Assembly: GCA_025558095.1 (NCBI GenBank)
Contig: JAIVFI010000005.1
Span: 496,001 to 560,000, forward strand
Source of the DNA: Hyaloraphidium curvatum
Lineage: Eukaryota > Monoblepharomycota > Hyaloraphidiomycetes > Hyaloraphidiales > Hyaloraphidiaceae
DNA: 64,000 bases
Direction of reading: 5' to 3'
Shown in pieces: positions 12,046 through 22,851 of this stretch. The position numbers and the translations under genes are program-made. Each line of letters opens with the position of its first letter. The first letter of the stretch is position 1. The notes beneath the pieces were generated by a model that was given only the letters and a program-made list of their open reading frames with translations, was not told the DNA's origin and searched no databases.

Positions 12046-13722
12046 ATGGATGCCGGCGATGTCCCGGCGAGGACACCGCGGCGGGGGGCGGCCGGCAGCC
12101 CGTGTGACGCCTCTCGGACACGGCCGCCCGGCATGCCGCGGACGGCTTCCGGCGGCCCGCTGAACGCCCCGTGCGGCATGCCGGCAGCCTCGCGGACCCG
12201 CCGGCGCACCGCATCGGCCTTCGGCGGGTTATACGGGACGCGGTGGGCGCTGCTCGGCCTGCTGCTCGCGGCACTCCTCCTCGGCCCCGTCGGCCCGCAG
12301 CACGCGGACGCGCAGGAGGACGTGTCAAGGCGCTGGCGCAAGCAGCAGGCCCCCGCACTCGCCGCGGAGCGCCTGGGCGCGGGGCCCGCGGGGGCGTCTG
12401 CGCGCGACTCCGACAGCCGCACCGCCGTGGCCTACATCGTGCTCTGCCACGACGTCGACTCGGTGCGCGGCGCCGCGGAGCTCTTCGAGGCCCTGTACAC
12501 GTCGCCGTCGCGGACCCGCTTCTACGTGCACATCGACCTGGACGCGCCGGCCGCCGCCGTCGCCCTGCTCAAGGACGTGGTGGCGCGGTACCCGCCCGAC
12601 GTCGCGGTCATGGTGCCGAGGATAAAGGTCGGCTGGGCAGACGTCACGATGGTGGACGCGGAGCTGTCGGCCCTGCGCGCGGCCTTCGAGTCGTGGGACC
12701 GCTGGTCGCGTGCCGTGGTGCTCTCGGGCACCGCGTACCCGATAAAGTCCTCGTGCGAGCGGGAGCGCTGGCTCCGGGACACGGACCCCAGGGTCAACCT
12801 GGTGCACTACGAGAAGCTGTGGAAGATCTGCGAGTGGGGCGACCCCGGCCGCGGCGAGCACTGCAAAAAGACCCGGGCGCGGTGCGAGGACGTCGAGTGC
12901 ACCAGGATGAGCAAGACCCCCGGGAACGGCGTGGTCTACAAGGGGCCGCAGTGGGTCATGGTCTCGCGGCCCTTCAGCGAGTACGTGCTGGAGCACCCGC
13001 TGCCCCGCGCGTGGCTCGAATTTTTCCGGTCCTTCTCCGAGGGGCCGGACGAGATGTACTTCCCCACGGTGCTCATGAACGGGCCCGCCGAGTTCCGCGA
13101 GTGGGCCAGCGTGGGCACGCCGCGCGGCACGCACCGGTGGGACCGCCTGCCGCCCTTTGCGGAGCAGGAGGCCTCGGGCACCGCCGAGGTGCCCGCCGAC
13201 GCCGGCCTGCCCCCCGCGGGCGGCCACCCGCCCCACGCATCGAACCACTCCCACATCCTGCGCACGCCGGCGCTCATGTACACCCTGTGGAACTCGGCGC
13301 GCAGGCTCGGCTGCCCGTCGTACCCCTCGGACTCGCCGTGGGGGTGGAGCCCGTGCTGGCTCGGCCGGGAGGACTTCCCGGACCTGGTGCGGAGCGACAG
13401 GCAGTTTGCACGCAAGATGCGCGCGGGGGAGGGGGTCAAGCGGTGGCTGGCGGCGGTGTGGAACGCGACGTGCACGTCCGGCGGCGAGCTCGGCGCGGAT
13501 CCGGGGCCGGACCCGTTCCTGGAGGGGTTCCGCGCGGCGAGAACGCACAAGCGCGACTTGGCGGCGTCCGAGGCGGCGCTGGGGGCCTACGCGTACACGG
13601 GGATGACGGCGCTGTCGCAGCGCATGCTGCGGTACGCGCTGCTGCTCACGGCGGCGGCTGCGCAGAACATCGCGAGGTTGGGGCGCAGGCTGATGCAGGG
13701 CAGGAGGAAGGCAAAGGCATGA
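12046..13722 (+). CDS. Core-2/I-branching-type glycosyltransferase (GT14)
   Basis: Probable Golgi type II glycosyltransferase of the GT14 family, which includes core-2 N-acetylglucosaminyltransferases and xylosyltransferases. A single exon gives 558 residues from ATG 12046. A signal anchor (TRWALLGLLLAALLLGP) lies near residues 65-82. The catalytic domain begins VAYIVLCHDVDSVRGAAELF, with FYVHIDLDAP, KVGWADVTMVDAELSALRAA, RAVVLSGTAYPIKSS, GPQWVMVSRPFSEYV and SEGPDEMYFPTVLMNG, all in the family order. Paired cysteines (CEWGDPGRGEHC, CEDVEC) suggest a disulfide-rich luminal domain. A second hydrophobic stretch near the C-terminus (LLLTAAAAQNIARL) is unusual. Donor and acceptor sugars cannot be read from sequence. 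Later in-frame ATGs at 12133 and 12178 are alternative starts that keep the anchor. Confidence 0.8.
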   Translation: MDAGDVPARTPRRGAAGSPCDASRTRPPGMPRTASGGPLNAPCGMPAASRTRRRTASAFGGLYGTRWALLGLLLAALLLGPVGPQHADAQEDVSRRWRKQQAPALAAERLGAGPAGASARDSDSRTAVAYIVLCHDVDSVRGAAELFEALYTSPSRTRFYVHIDLDAPAAAVALLKDVVARYPPDVAVMVPRIKVGWADVTMVDAELSALRAAFESWDRWSRAVVLSGTAYPIKSSCERERWLRDTDPRVNLVHYEKLWKICEWGDPGRGEHCKKTRARCEDVECTRMSKTPGNGVVYKGPQWVMVSRPFSEYVLEHPLPRAWLEFFRSFSEGPDEMYFPTVLMNGPAEFREWASVGTPRGTHRWDRLPPFAEQEASGTAEVPADAGLPPAGGHPPHASNHSHILRTPALMYTLWNSARRLGCPSYPSDSPWGWSPCWLGREDFPDLVRSDRQFARKMRAGEGVKRWLAAVWNATCTSGGELGADPGPDPFLEGFRAARTHKRDLAASEAALGAYAYTGMTALSQRMLRYALLLTAAAAQNIARLGRRLMQGRRKAKA

Positions 13723-13814
13723 CGGGCTCTCTGCGGGACATGGCGGAGCGGACACGGACAAGGTGCGAGTGCGTGAACCATTGGAAGCGGGGCCAGGGGC
13801 TGCGGGCAATCTTG

Positions 13815-15897
13815 TCAATCTCTTTCGAAAAAGACTACCACCTCCACGAGCTTGGTCTGCGGGAAGAGGTCCACGGGCACCGCCTTGGTCATCCGGAATG
13901 GCCTTCCGGGGAACTTGTCCGCAGTCGGGCGGCAGAGGCTGGAGATTGGGGATCAGCCAGTCTTCGGATACGAGACCTCGCAGCACGCACTCGATGAAAT
14001 TGCGGGACGCTGCCGCGGGGTTGCAGGCGACGTAGACGAGCTGCTTGAGGTCCGCGCAGTTGCGGATGGCCTTGGTCACCGAGGGGTGCACGCCCTCCCG
14101 CGGCGGATCCAGGACTGCGACCACCTTCTCCCCGCCCTTGAGCTTCCCAAACACCCCCGCGAGCGCGTCCTCGACCCTGGCGCAGATGTACTCCACATCC
14201 TCGCCCTCGCGGAGCCCGTTGACCTCGGCATTGATCGCGGCGTCCCGCACCGCGTCCGCCGACAGCTCCACCCCGACGATCCTGCGCGCGACCTTGGCCA
14301 TCGTGAGCCCGATCGTGCCCGTGCCGCAGCAGAGGTCCAGCAGGGTGGTGTCCCGGTCGGGCGAGAGGCCGCACCACTCGCGGACGATGCCGTACAGCTT
14401 CTCCGTCGCCGGCGTGTTGACCTGGAAAAAGGCGTTGGGGCTCACGCGGAACCTGAGGGCCCGAGTCAGCCAGCTCCGCGGGCCCATGCGACGGGCAGAC
14501 GAACCGGAGCCCGCAGAGATCCTCGTGCACGTATCCGTCGCCGATGAGGTCCACGAGGGGCTCCTTGTCCGTGAACCCGTTGAACACGCCGTCCCACTCC
14601 TGCCACATGAGCGACTTGAGCTCCACCTCGCCGGCCGATATCTTGCGCTCGAAAAACTCGGCGAGCAGGCGCTTTTCCTCGTCGAGGCGCTCGCGCGACA
14701 TGCCGCTGGGGTTGATCTGCACGATGGCCTGGTCTGCGAGCAAAGCGGGTCAGCGAGGGCCGCGACGACGATGCCGCGAGATGCGCACTTTCTCCGGACC
14801 AGAACGTCTTGACGACGAGCAGGCGCCACGTTCCGGTCTTGTCGATCCGGTCGTAAGCCTTCCACTCGTGCCCGTCGGCATACTCTTGCATCACGCTGCG
14901 TATGCGCAGGGCGGCCTCGGAAACGTGGAGGCACTCGGAGGCATCCTGTCAGCATAGGTCGATGAGCGTTCGAAAGCGATCGCGGCGTGCCAATACTCGC
15001 CAGAACAGCGGTGTACCCGTCCTTGACCAATCCGAGGAGAAAGCCCAGAGTCTGCTTGCCCCAGGGGTCGACGCCGAACGAAAACTCGCACTTGGTGCGG
15101 TAGTGCGTCTCGATCGGGGAGGGAACAATGTCCAAAAGCGGGCACGGAAGCCCACTGGCGACCAACACGCCGTCGTCCAACCACTGCATCGTGGATGCGC
15201 CCGCCGGGGCCAATTCCTTCAGCGATTTACGCACGCCGACGAGGACATCGCGGGCGACTTTGGTCTTTTCCGCCAGCTGCTGCGCGTACGGCATTCGCCA
15301 CAGCGGGGTCACCTGGTCCGCGAGGCGTTCCTGCGGAGTCCGCGAATCGTCCGGGGCCGCTTCGTTGCGGCTCTTCTTCATGCCCCGCCGCCCTCGCTGT
15401 GCGTTCCCGGTTCCGTTGGCGTTCGGCCTCCACGTGTCGTCGATGCTCTCCAGCTGGACCTGCTGGCCCTTCACGGAGACGTCGGCGAGCTTCTCCATCG
15501 CCCGGTCCCGATCCTCCTTGGACTTGAACGTCACGAAGGCATAGTTCCACTTCTTTGCCTTTTTGACCCGCGAGAGTTCGAAGCCGGCGCAGGCTGCCCG
15601 CACGTCTTGCTCGCTGGCCTTCGTAGGGAGGTTCCTCATTTGGATTTGGTAGCTGACACCCCCGGCACCTCCAGCTGACGCATCGGCATTGTTTGCAGGC
15701 TCAGTGTCCGCCTGATTAGGCCCGTCCGGTTCCGTTTCGTCGTGTTCCAGAGCTTCTTCCTCGCCGCCCTGTTCGACGTCCCCCGAACTGTCCATTCGGC
15801 GCTTCGTGTTGTCCGGATCCGGAAGCTTTCCTTCCGAATCGATTTCCACTTCTTCTATCGGTCTTTTCTTGGAGCCGAGCTCTGTATCCGGCTCCAT
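13815..15897 (-). CDS. TRMT2A-like tRNA (uracil-5-)-methyltransferase with RRM
   Basis: S-adenosylmethionine-dependent enzyme that makes m5U54 (ribothymidine) in the T-loop of cytosolic tRNA. Five exons give about 618 residues: 15897-15007, 14945-14789, 14733-14505, 14452-13972, 13913-13815. After an acidic N-terminus, residues about 80-155 form an RRM (YQIQMRNLPTKASEQDV, WNYAFVTFKSKEDRDRAMEK). The TrmA-type fold follows: YRTKCEFSFGVDPWGKQTLG, DKTGTWRLLVVKTF, SPNAFFQVNTPATEKLYGIV, the SAM motif LLDLCCGTGTIGLTMAK, VVAVLDPPREGVHP and YVACNPAAASRNF, where the cysteine is the expected nucleophile. It ends AVPVDLFPQTKLVEVVVFFE. The combination of RRM and methyltransferase matches animal TRMT2A better than yeast Trm2. 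The donor at 15006 (GTTCTG) is weak, so that junction is uncertain. The start is 78 bp from the divergent CCCH gene. Confidence 0.87.
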
Positions 15898-15975
15898 GTT
15901 GTGTGTTGACGACGGCGTCGGGAGCCGAACAGCAGTCGCAAAAGCGGCCCGAGCTTCGTGTCCTTTTCGAGGCCG

Positions 15976-17868
15976 ATGTATCGACAGGAGCCGTACGACC
16001 GCGGCCGCGAAGAGCGGCGGTACAGCGATGCGCCGCCGGAACGCCGGCAGAGCGACGTCTACGGCTCGAGGAACGAGGCGTACGCTCATCGGCGGCCGGA
16101 GGAGGACCGCCGGCACTACGACGCGCCGCAACAGCGCTACGACTCGGGCTACACTTCGAGGCAGGAATACGACGATTTTTCCAGGAACTTCGGCGACCGG
16201 CGAGGCTACCACGCCGAACGAGGGGACGGCTACGCCGACGGGCGCAGCTTGGACGGGCGGAGAAACGACGCTTACGCGGCCCAGCCCCACCATTCGTCCT
16301 CGAGAAGAAGCGATTACGATGACAGAAGGAACGAATGGGACGGCCGGCATGTTTCCGGTGGTCGGTGGCCCGCCGAAGGCTCGGGTCGGGACCATTACGG
16401 CTACCAGCGAGAGAGCGAGGACCGGCGCTTGAGCTACGACTCGCGCCCGCGGACGGACTCTGTTGCCTTGGACTATGACAGAGGGAGGTCGGGCTATGGC
16501 GATCTGCAAAGTCGGCGACCGTCGAGCTACGACTCGGGGAGATCCTACCATGGATCTGCGACGAGCCGTGATCGAGGCGAGCGCAGCCAAAGCTACGGAG
16601 CGCGGCAAGAGTTCCGAAAAGAGTCTCCCCCTTCCGCAAGAGGGCAGTCGCGGGACAGGGGAGGAGCGTCTCACCACTGGCAGCAACCACATGACGCACA
16701 CAGATCCTACGAACGAAGGGACAGACGTTCGCTTTCACCGAGAGGGCGCGCCGCCTATGATGCTACGCGACATGACTCCAGGGACGATTTGCGCGCCGGA
16801 TCTTACGCGCGCGGAGGGCCGGATGGGTACGAGCACCGCGGGCCCCAACCAGACAGATCGAACGAAGACCGATCGTGGCCGGAGGGGCGCGGCAGAGCAG
16901 GCTACGAAGACGATTATCGTCCACGTGAACGAACGGCGCAAGGAACCTCATACTCGAACGGATCCGGGAGCTACGATGACCGCGGCGAGCCGCCGCCGCG
17001 GCCCGAGGAATCCTCCTCTCCGGCCGATGCATCCGCGGATCTTGCGAACGTAAGCGCACAGGAGCTTCTGATGCAGCTGCTGTCCGCGGAGGACGGTGGC
17101 GAGTCTGTGCCGGAAGATCAGGCCCGGCCTCAGTACGAAACCTACACAATGAAGCCTGAACTCGACGGCAAGAAACCGTCGTTCCGGGACATGGACCCCT
17201 TGGTTCTGCCGGAAGGCGTCTCGGCGGAGAAGGCGGCCAAGCTGCGGCAAGCGCATCAGTCAAGGCTCCTGCAGTCCGAGCTCCACCGAAAGAGAGAGAA
17301 CGAAAGGGACCAAACGAAGACTCAATCTAGGAAGGTGACTGCGTGTCGCTTTGAGCTGAACGGACGCTGCACGAGCGGCTCGGATTGTGAATGGTCGCAT
17401 GACCCGGACGTCCTCGCGGAAGCCCGCCGAGCAAACGAGCGGCTGCCGGATGTGTGCAAGTACTTCAAAGTTGGGAGCTGCAACCGTGGAGCGGAGTGCG
17501 AATTCAGCCACGAGCTGAAGCACGAACCTTGCAAGTTCTACCACTGGTTCGGGCGGTGCAAGGGCGGCGACAAGTGCGACTTCTCGCACGCGCCGTTGAA
17601 CGAGCGGCAGCAGCAATGGGTGCAGAACCAGATGAAGAAGAGGCTCAAAGCCCAGGCATGCCGCTTTTATGCCGCGGGCAAGTGCAAAAAGTCGGATGAG
17701 GACTGCGCCTTTTCCCATGAACCTCTTACGCCCGAGCAAGCTGTTCGCCTGCAGAGGGACCTCGAGGAGGAAAGGCGTCGTGCTTGGAAGGAGGGACAGA
17801 GGAGGGCAGGGGTCGTTAAATCGGAGCCCCGGCCGGAGGAACAGGTACCCTTTGTTCCCGGCCTCTAA
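15976..17868 (+). CDS. Protein with four CCCH zinc fingers and an R/Y/S-rich N-terminus
   Basis: Single-exon gene of 630 residues. The first 350 residues are a low-complexity region rich in arginine, tyrosine, serine, aspartate and glycine, with many RGR, DRR and YDSG repeats of the kind that drive RNA binding and condensation. Four tandem CCCH fingers occupy about residues 460-590: CRFELNGRCTSGSDCEWSH, CKYFKVGSCNRGAECEFSH, CKFYHWFGRCKGGDKCDFSH and CRFYAAGKCKKSDEDCAFSH. Between the two parts lies an acidic segment. The family context suggests an RNA-binding protein in mRNA 3' processing or decay, but I do not recognise a specific orthologue. It converges on a second CCCH-like gene 57 bp downstream. 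Confidence 0.8.
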   Translation: MYRQEPYDRGREERRYSDAPPERRQSDVYGSRNEAYAHRRPEEDRRHYDAPQQRYDSGYTSRQEYDDFSRNFGDRRGYHAERGDGYADGRSLDGRRNDAYAAQPHHSSSRRSDYDDRRNEWDGRHVSGGRWPAEGSGRDHYGYQRESEDRRLSYDSRPRTDSVALDYDRGRSGYGDLQSRRPSSYDSGRSYHGSATSRDRGERSQSYGARQEFRKESPPSARGQSRDRGGASHHWQQPHDAHRSYERRDRRSLSPRGRAAYDATRHDSRDDLRAGSYARGGPDGYEHRGPQPDRSNEDRSWPEGRGRAGYEDDYRPRERTAQGTSYSNGSGSYDDRGEPPPRPEESSSPADASADLANVSAQELLMQLLSAEDGGESVPEDQARPQYETYTMKPELDGKKPSFRDMDPLVLPEGVSAEKAAKLRQAHQSRLLQSELHRKRENERDQTKTQSRKVTACRFELNGRCTSGSDCEWSHDPDVLAEARRANERLPDVCKYFKVGSCNRGAECEFSHELKHEPCKFYHWFGRCKGGDKCDFSHAPLNERQQQWVQNQMKKRLKAQACRFYAAGKCKKSDEDCAFSHEPLTPEQAVRLQRDLEEERRRAWKEGQRRAGVVKSEPRPEEQVPFVPGL

Positions 17869-17925
17869 TGGAGCGCGCATGCCATGTGCGAGAAGATCGA
17901 TGTAATGTAGAGCAATGTACATCGA

Positions 17926-19368
17926 TCACTCGTCAATCTCGCCCTCCTCCAACTCGCCGTCGGGCCGTCGCGGCTTGGCCGGAGATGACCAGCCATGCTT
18001 CGACGGGCAATTGGCATTTACGCAGAATCCAAGCACCTGGAAGGTACACAGATTCGGGGCGGACGTTAGCGGGGGAGCATGTGGTCGCGGCGGACCCGGC
18101 TGCCCGAACGGCATGCCAGGTGCACCGTGCTGCGGAAAGGTCAGGGCATGGAAGCAAGAGAACGGCGTCAAACTCACGGAACCGTAGCCGCCGGGTTCCA
18201 GAGGCCACGGCGGCGGAGGAGGTTCGTGACTGAACACTGAAGAGGGGTCAAAACCGTTCGGCACGGGCATCAGCGGAGCCGGAGCGTATCCCTCCCCAAT
18301 CCAGGGTTGGAAAGGCGCGGGATGATGTTGCTGGAATACGGACGTGATGTCCTGTATCGGAGGTCCCGGAGCAAAGTGCGGCTGCGGCCACGAGCTCTCC
18401 GGCGGCGGAAGGTATGCTCCCGGTTCCGCAAACTGCCCGTTCTGGAACGCGAAATGGGGCTGGGTGTCCATCCACTGGGCACGGCTCTGCGAGGGCACAA
18501 CTCCGCTTGCATGCCACGGCGTCTTGCCTTGCGCATGGTTCGGGCTGACCGGGGAGTTTCCGGGCCACTTTCCGTTCTTCAAGCGTTCCCGTTCAAACGT
18601 GGGTATCGGGCGGGCGTGAGGTTCCAGAACCTGAGGCTTGTTTTTCGCCTTGTTCTTCTTCTTCTTCGCCTTCGGGCCCTCGTTCGCTGGCTTTGGAGCC
18701 GGCGCGCCGGGAGCCGGGCCGGCTCGCTGGGAATCCGCAGAAGGAGTTGCAGCCGGCGGGGCCTTCTTTGTCTGCAGACTCGCAAAGACTTTCGCGCGCA
18801 ACGCGTCGAGATTTCCGAAATCCGGTGCGGCGAGAAACGTTGATGTCTCCGGAGGCACGCCCTCTCCCACGTCCGTCCCCGCAGACTGTTCCCCAGACAC
18901 ATGCGCCAAATCACCCGCAAGATCCATGGGATCCAATTGGGAACCCTCCGCCCCATCCCCGCCGTCCACCGTTGGCGATCCAGTGTCGAGTACCGAAGCC
19001 GCGACCGAAGGAGACTCAAGCAGCGCCTCAGGACCACGCACATCGAGGCCACCGCCGGCGGCTCCCTGATCCGCACCAGAGTCGGATGCGGGCGTTTCGG
19101 CAGAAACGACCCCGGTTTCCGAACTACCAGCCCCCGCCACAATCGGGAATCCACCCGGGGAAGGAGACATGCCCTCCAACTGGCCATCATTCGCGCTTGC
19201 CGGAGCTTCCGCCGCGGCAACAGCGGCTATGGAAGGCGCCGGCGACGCAACAGAAACGGCAGATCTTCCTTCCCCGGCTCCCCTACGAACCAAAGGAAAG
19301 GGGACCGCAAACCCGCGAGAGTCCCGGTACGGACACTTGTGACCATGGCGGGCTAGGTAGTCCGCCAT
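17926..19368 (-). CDS. Proline-rich protein with a single C-terminal CCCH-like finger
   Basis: The frame is open for 480 codons. A GTGAGT...CGCAG intron at 18130-18177 (48 nt, in frame) would reduce it to 464 residues with exons 19368-18178 and 18129-17926. The N-terminus (MADYLARHGHKCPYRDSRGF) is followed by a long alanine/serine/proline/glycine-rich region and a lysine block (KAKKKKNKAKNK) that could be a nuclear signal. A proline/tryptophan/histidine-rich segment comes next. Near the end C-x7-C-x4-C-x3-H (CTFQVLGFCVNANCPSKH) fits a CCCH finger. The tail is ELEEGEIDE. Such tails are common in nuclear RNA-processing proteins. I do not recognise the orthologue and infer only an RNA-related role. 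Confidence 0.65.
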   Translation of the reverse strand: MADYLARHGHKCPYRDSRGFAVPFPLVRRGAGEGRSAVSVASPAPSIAAVAAAEAPASANDGQLEGMSPSPGGFPIVAGAGSSETGVVSAETPASDSGADQGAAGGGLDVRGPEALLESPSVAASVLDTGSPTVDGGDGAEGSQLDPMDLAGDLAHVSGEQSAGTDVGEGVPPETSTFLAAPDFGNLDALRAKVFASLQTKKAPPAATPSADSQRAGPAPGAPAPKPANEGPKAKKKKNKAKNKPQVLEPHARPIPTFERERLKNGKWPGNSPVSPNHAQGKTPWHASGVVPSQSRAQWMDTQPHFAFQNGQFAEPGAYLPPPESSWPQPHFAPGPPIQDITSVFQQHHPAPFQPWIGEGYAPAPLMPVPNGFDPSSVFSHEPPPPPWPLEPGGYGSVSLTPFSCFHALTFPQHGAPGMPFGQPGPPRPHAPPLTSAPNLCTFQVLGFCVNANCPSKHGWSSPAKPRRPDGELEEGEIDE

Positions 19369-19555
19369 AGCGACACGGGAGTGGATTCCACCACGCGCAG
19401 GGCGCGTCCTGCACCGGAGCGCTCTGGGAATGGTGCCCGGCCCGGGCTCTAACGTTGACTTGTTGATCTGTCACTTGCGGTCCCCACCACATCATCCTTC
19501 GTCCCCGCACCTTCGTCTTCCTGCATGTATTTCCTTCAGAGAAACAAAGAAATGA

Positions 19556-20343
19556 TCATGACAAAGATCCCCGATTGAACATCCCCGAGAGCTCGCTTTT
19601 GCTCTTTTTCTCGAGTTCCTTTCGCCGTTCCTTAATCTTCTGCAGCTCTGCCCTCGGCGCGGGATCCGCGGGATCCAACGCAACGACCTGCATTCGTCCT
19701 GGTCGTCCTCGTGGTCTGCTGTTTTGATGCTGCAACGTACCTTTTTGAAGTCAGCCTCCGCCAAGTCGAGATCATCGTTGCCGAGCTCCGCCATCGCACT
19801 GCGAAGTCCCCGCAGCGGTCTAGCCGTGGCCAACAACAGAGAGGCAACGACTCCCTACCGTCGGAAGAGAGCTTTTACGTTCTTGTCGTCCACATTGAGG
19901 GCTTGATCGGCTGCTCTGATGGCTTTGTTCCATTCCCCCAGCTTCAGCTGCACTGCGGCCATGTTCGAGTACACCGCTGCCAACTGGGTCTTGATGGAGT
20001 CCTTCTGACTCTGCTCAATCTGCCCCTGGGCGATACCCGGCACGGCCGAACCACTGGTGTCGAGCCCCTGCGATGACGGCCTGGGGGGTTAAGTCGTGCC
20101 GTGCGAAGGCTCCGAAGCCGTGGCCGCGCGCCGAACGGAACTAGGTCGCCGAATCGTTCCAAGCCCCATTGTCCGAGGCGGTGGCAAGGTCCGCTGCGCG
20201 TCCACAAGGACGCGTACCTTCAAGTGCAGGACTGCCTCGTGGTACAGTCGCAAAGCACCCTTGAGGTCGCCAGCTTTGAATGCAGCGTTCCCGGAGTCTT
20301 TTCTCGCGATGCCTTCCTTGATCTTGTCCTCTATTGCTGCCAT
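19556..20343 (-). CDS. Small tetratricopeptide-repeat protein
   Basis: Four exons give about 174 residues: 20343-20218, 20067-19859, 19798-19738, 19684-19556. Three TPR-like helical pairs are visible: IKEGIARKDSGNAAFKAGDL with KGALRLYHEAVLHLK, then LAAVYSNMAAVQLKLGEWNK with AIRAADQALNVDDKNVKALF, then RRAMAELGNDDLDLAEADFK with KVVALDPADPAPRAELQKIK. The charged tail KERRKELEKKSKSELSGMFN resembles the C-terminus of FKBP-type immunophilins, but there is no isomerase domain here. It is probably an Hsp90/Hsp70 TPR co-chaperone or adaptor. Three of the splice sites are fixed by TPR periodicity. Confidence 0.75.
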
Positions 20344-20445
20344 GTTTCCGCGATGGCCCGGGAAGTGGTGTTGAGACGCGAGTTGAGACGCGTTGGACGT
20401 TCACGCGCCTCACCGGCTCATCTCCAGGTCCTGCAGTCGATCGCA

Positions 20446-20802
20446 ATGGCTCCGTTGAGCAGTCATCCGAAATACGAACAATGGAGCTCCGAAGCGCGGG
20501 ATGACGCGCGTCGCTTCGCACCCCTCGGTGCCGTCTTTGGAACCGCACTGGCCGCGACCGTAGCGCTCGCGCGGGGCAAGTCGCAGATCTTTGCGCTCCA
20601 AAACGTTGTGGCCTGTGCCTTGAGCGGTGCCACGTTTACGTACCTGGCCCACGAATGGAAGTTTGCAACCGGCATCCACGTTCGGATGCGCCAGGACCAG
20701 CTTAGGGCGTTGGAGGAGCGCGAAGCGCGCCTCAAATCGCAGCTCGGGGAGCTCGAGGGGCCGGAGACGAAAGGAAAGCCCGGAAGAAGCGATGCCGCGT
20801 GA
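20446..20802 (+). CDS. Small two-helix membrane protein, unidentified
   Basis: Single exon of 118 residues. Two hydrophobic segments are present, about residues 25-45 (FAPLGAVFGTALAATVALAR) and 55-72 (NVVACALSGATFTYLAH). A basic and glutamate-rich amphipathic tail (RALEEREARLKSQLGELE) follows and may form a short coiled coil. The size and layout suggest a mitochondrial or ER membrane protein. I do not recognise a family. The stop is only 7 bp from the stop of the convergent permease gene. Confidence 0.55.
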   Translation: MAPLSSHPKYEQWSSEARDDARRFAPLGAVFGTALAATVALARGKSQIFALQNVVACALSGATFTYLAHEWKFATGIHVRMRQDQLRALEEREARLKSQLGELEGPETKGKPGRSDAA

Positions 20803-20809
20803 TATGGGT

Positions 20810-22638
20810 CTATTTGACGACGGCCATCTCGCCGGCCACGATCCCCGCCGCAATCGCGAGGACGGCCGGCATCGTCGCCACTCCGTGTTTGAAGAAAGCA
20901 GCCCAGCTCACGCGGAAGCTGAAGCGTCCCAGCACCGAGAGCCATATGAGCCCGGCGAGGGCGCCGATCGGGGTCAGGTTCGCCCCGAGATTCGACCCGA
21001 TGCAAAGTCCCCAGTATGCGCCCTGCTTGATCAGAGGCTCCGAAGCAGAATCCGCAAACTGGAGGAACAGCGGGTGCTCAATCACGAGCACAAAGAGGAT
21101 TGTCATTGGGAGGTTGTTGAAGATGTTCGAGGAGAGCGCGGAGAGGAAGCCGATCGAGAAAACGGCTGCGACAAAGTTGGGACAAAGGAAGGAAAAGGCC
21201 CACGCGAGGCGGCCCGTCCAGCCGAGGTAGTTCAGGGCTCCAACGAGGATGAAGAGCCTGCGAATTGTACGCGTTAGTTGTCTCATGAATGCCTCGACAT
21301 GGCATCCAATACGCACGAAAGGCAAAAGGGCGCAACCGCCCAGGGGAGTCTTGCCAAAGCAAGCGAAGTCCGCGGTAGGCGCGCCCGAACCGTTTCCACT
21401 GCTGTGAGCCAACGACTCCGGGGCTGAGAATCAGTGGCCTCCTCAATAACGGCGATCTCCTTGGTATCAGGGCTCGAACTGTCGGCTACCGGGATCGGCT
21501 CGGGGGCGACTACTTCCGGCGAGACGCGTCGAGACTGCCTGCTGTTGATACTTGCTGCTTCCAGCAAAGAGGGCACGCTGCTCCTTCGCTTCATTTCGCC
21601 GGAAATGGTTCCGGCGGCGGGTTCGCTGTCCAGCTTTCCGGCGACGGGTTCTCCATCCGTCTTTCCGAGCTCGACTTCCACGTCGCCGTCGCCAACCGGA
21701 GAGCTTCGTCTCGTGTCCAAAAGATCCCGCACGAGGTCCTTGCTGAGGACCAGCAACGCCCATGGTGCTGTCAAGAGCGCCACCGAGACGTGCTTGAAGA
21801 ATGACACGAGCAAAAGTGTGAGGAGGCAGGACACCATGCATGCGAGCCCGAACCACATGTCGATGGGGTCGTGAACTTGGTATTTCGTATCGTTTGCCAG
21901 TGAGCCCAGCACGTCCGGGATCGCGGCCGGTATTCGGTTCCGGAAAACAAGTAGCAGCAAGGCAAGGGTTGCTCCAGTGGCAGCCAGAGCGGGTAGGGCC
22001 ATCCAGGCCGTGTAGACTGCATAGGATATCTGGTTGGCCTGCGCAACGACGATGTTCGTCGGGTTCCCGATGACAAGGAACATAGAGGCGGTGTTGGCGA
22101 CTTGGAAAGTCGATACAAGGTAGGGGAAAGCGTCCGCGTCTATCAAGGTCGTGAAGTAAAGAATGATCGGCGTCAGGACCAGGACGACGACGTCGTTCGA
22201 GAAGATTGCAGCAACGACCGCCGTCAGGAGATAGATGTAGACGAAGAACTTGCGCCCCGACTTGCCGCCCAGAGTGGCGACCTTGAGGGCCAAGAAACCG
22301 AACAGGCCCGACAGCTCGATCGAAACCGACATGTACGACAGAGAAAAGATCAAAATGACGATCGCCCAGGGTTCCACGTCCCCGAAGCCAACAATTCCGG
22401 TTCGAACGACGGCAAAAGGTATCGCGGTGGTTGCCAGGAGAAAGAGAACTGCCAGCACCGGGGCCGTCGCCACGCCGAGCGGTATCCGGAACCATGGCGA
22501 CTGGCGTTGCCACGGCGGAACCGGGATCCGCACAGGGAAGAAGCAAAAGACCAGGGCACAGAGGAAGGCCGCGAGGGCCAGGTACGAGAACACCGTCAGC
22601 GGTTGCAGGTCTGCAGGAACGGTCCCGGAATCTGCCAT
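20810..22638 (-). CDS. ArsB/NhaD/SLC13-superfamily membrane transporter
   Basis: Two exons (22638-21317, 21257-20810) give about 589 residues with some eleven hydrophobic segments. Recognisable ion-transporter-superfamily blocks are VKVATLGGKSGRKFF-like LALKVATLGGKSGRKFFVYI, AIFSNDVVVLVLTPIILYFT, NTASMFLVIGNPTNIVVAQA and, in the second half, LSALSSNIFNNLPMTILFVL and LCIGSNLGANLTPIGALAGL. The paired SND and NNLPM hairpins and GNPTN/GSNLGAN loops are typical of the arsenical-pump (ArsB) and NhaD/SLC13 transporters. A long cytosolic loop rich in serine and glutamate splits the two halves (about residues 300-420). The substrate (arsenite, an organic anion or Na+/H+) cannot be decided. No ArsA or ArsC gene lies nearby. 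The splice joins AVAPFCLS to LFILVGALNYLGW. Confidence 0.82.
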
Positions 22639-22851
22639 TCTGGCCGTCCCGGCGCGAAGGAATCCGGTGTCCTGTAGCCGGAGACAAGGGAGAGTGAAGT
22701 CCCGGTTCCCAGAGGCAAGTCCATAGCGCGCTATGCCTCTGGTTCTAGCATGGCGGTCAACCAGGGTTCGGGGCGACGAGCAACAAGGGAACGCTGCACG
22801 TGCACTTCACGCACGGCCGTTGCCGGCATCGCTGCAGAAGCCTCTCATACG

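Noticed and set aside
12325-16701. A 1,458-codon open frame on the minus strand
   Set aside because: It crosses three real genes. Only its middle parts match the TRMT2A exons. The rest is a stop-poor shadow of GC-rich coding DNA on the opposite strand.
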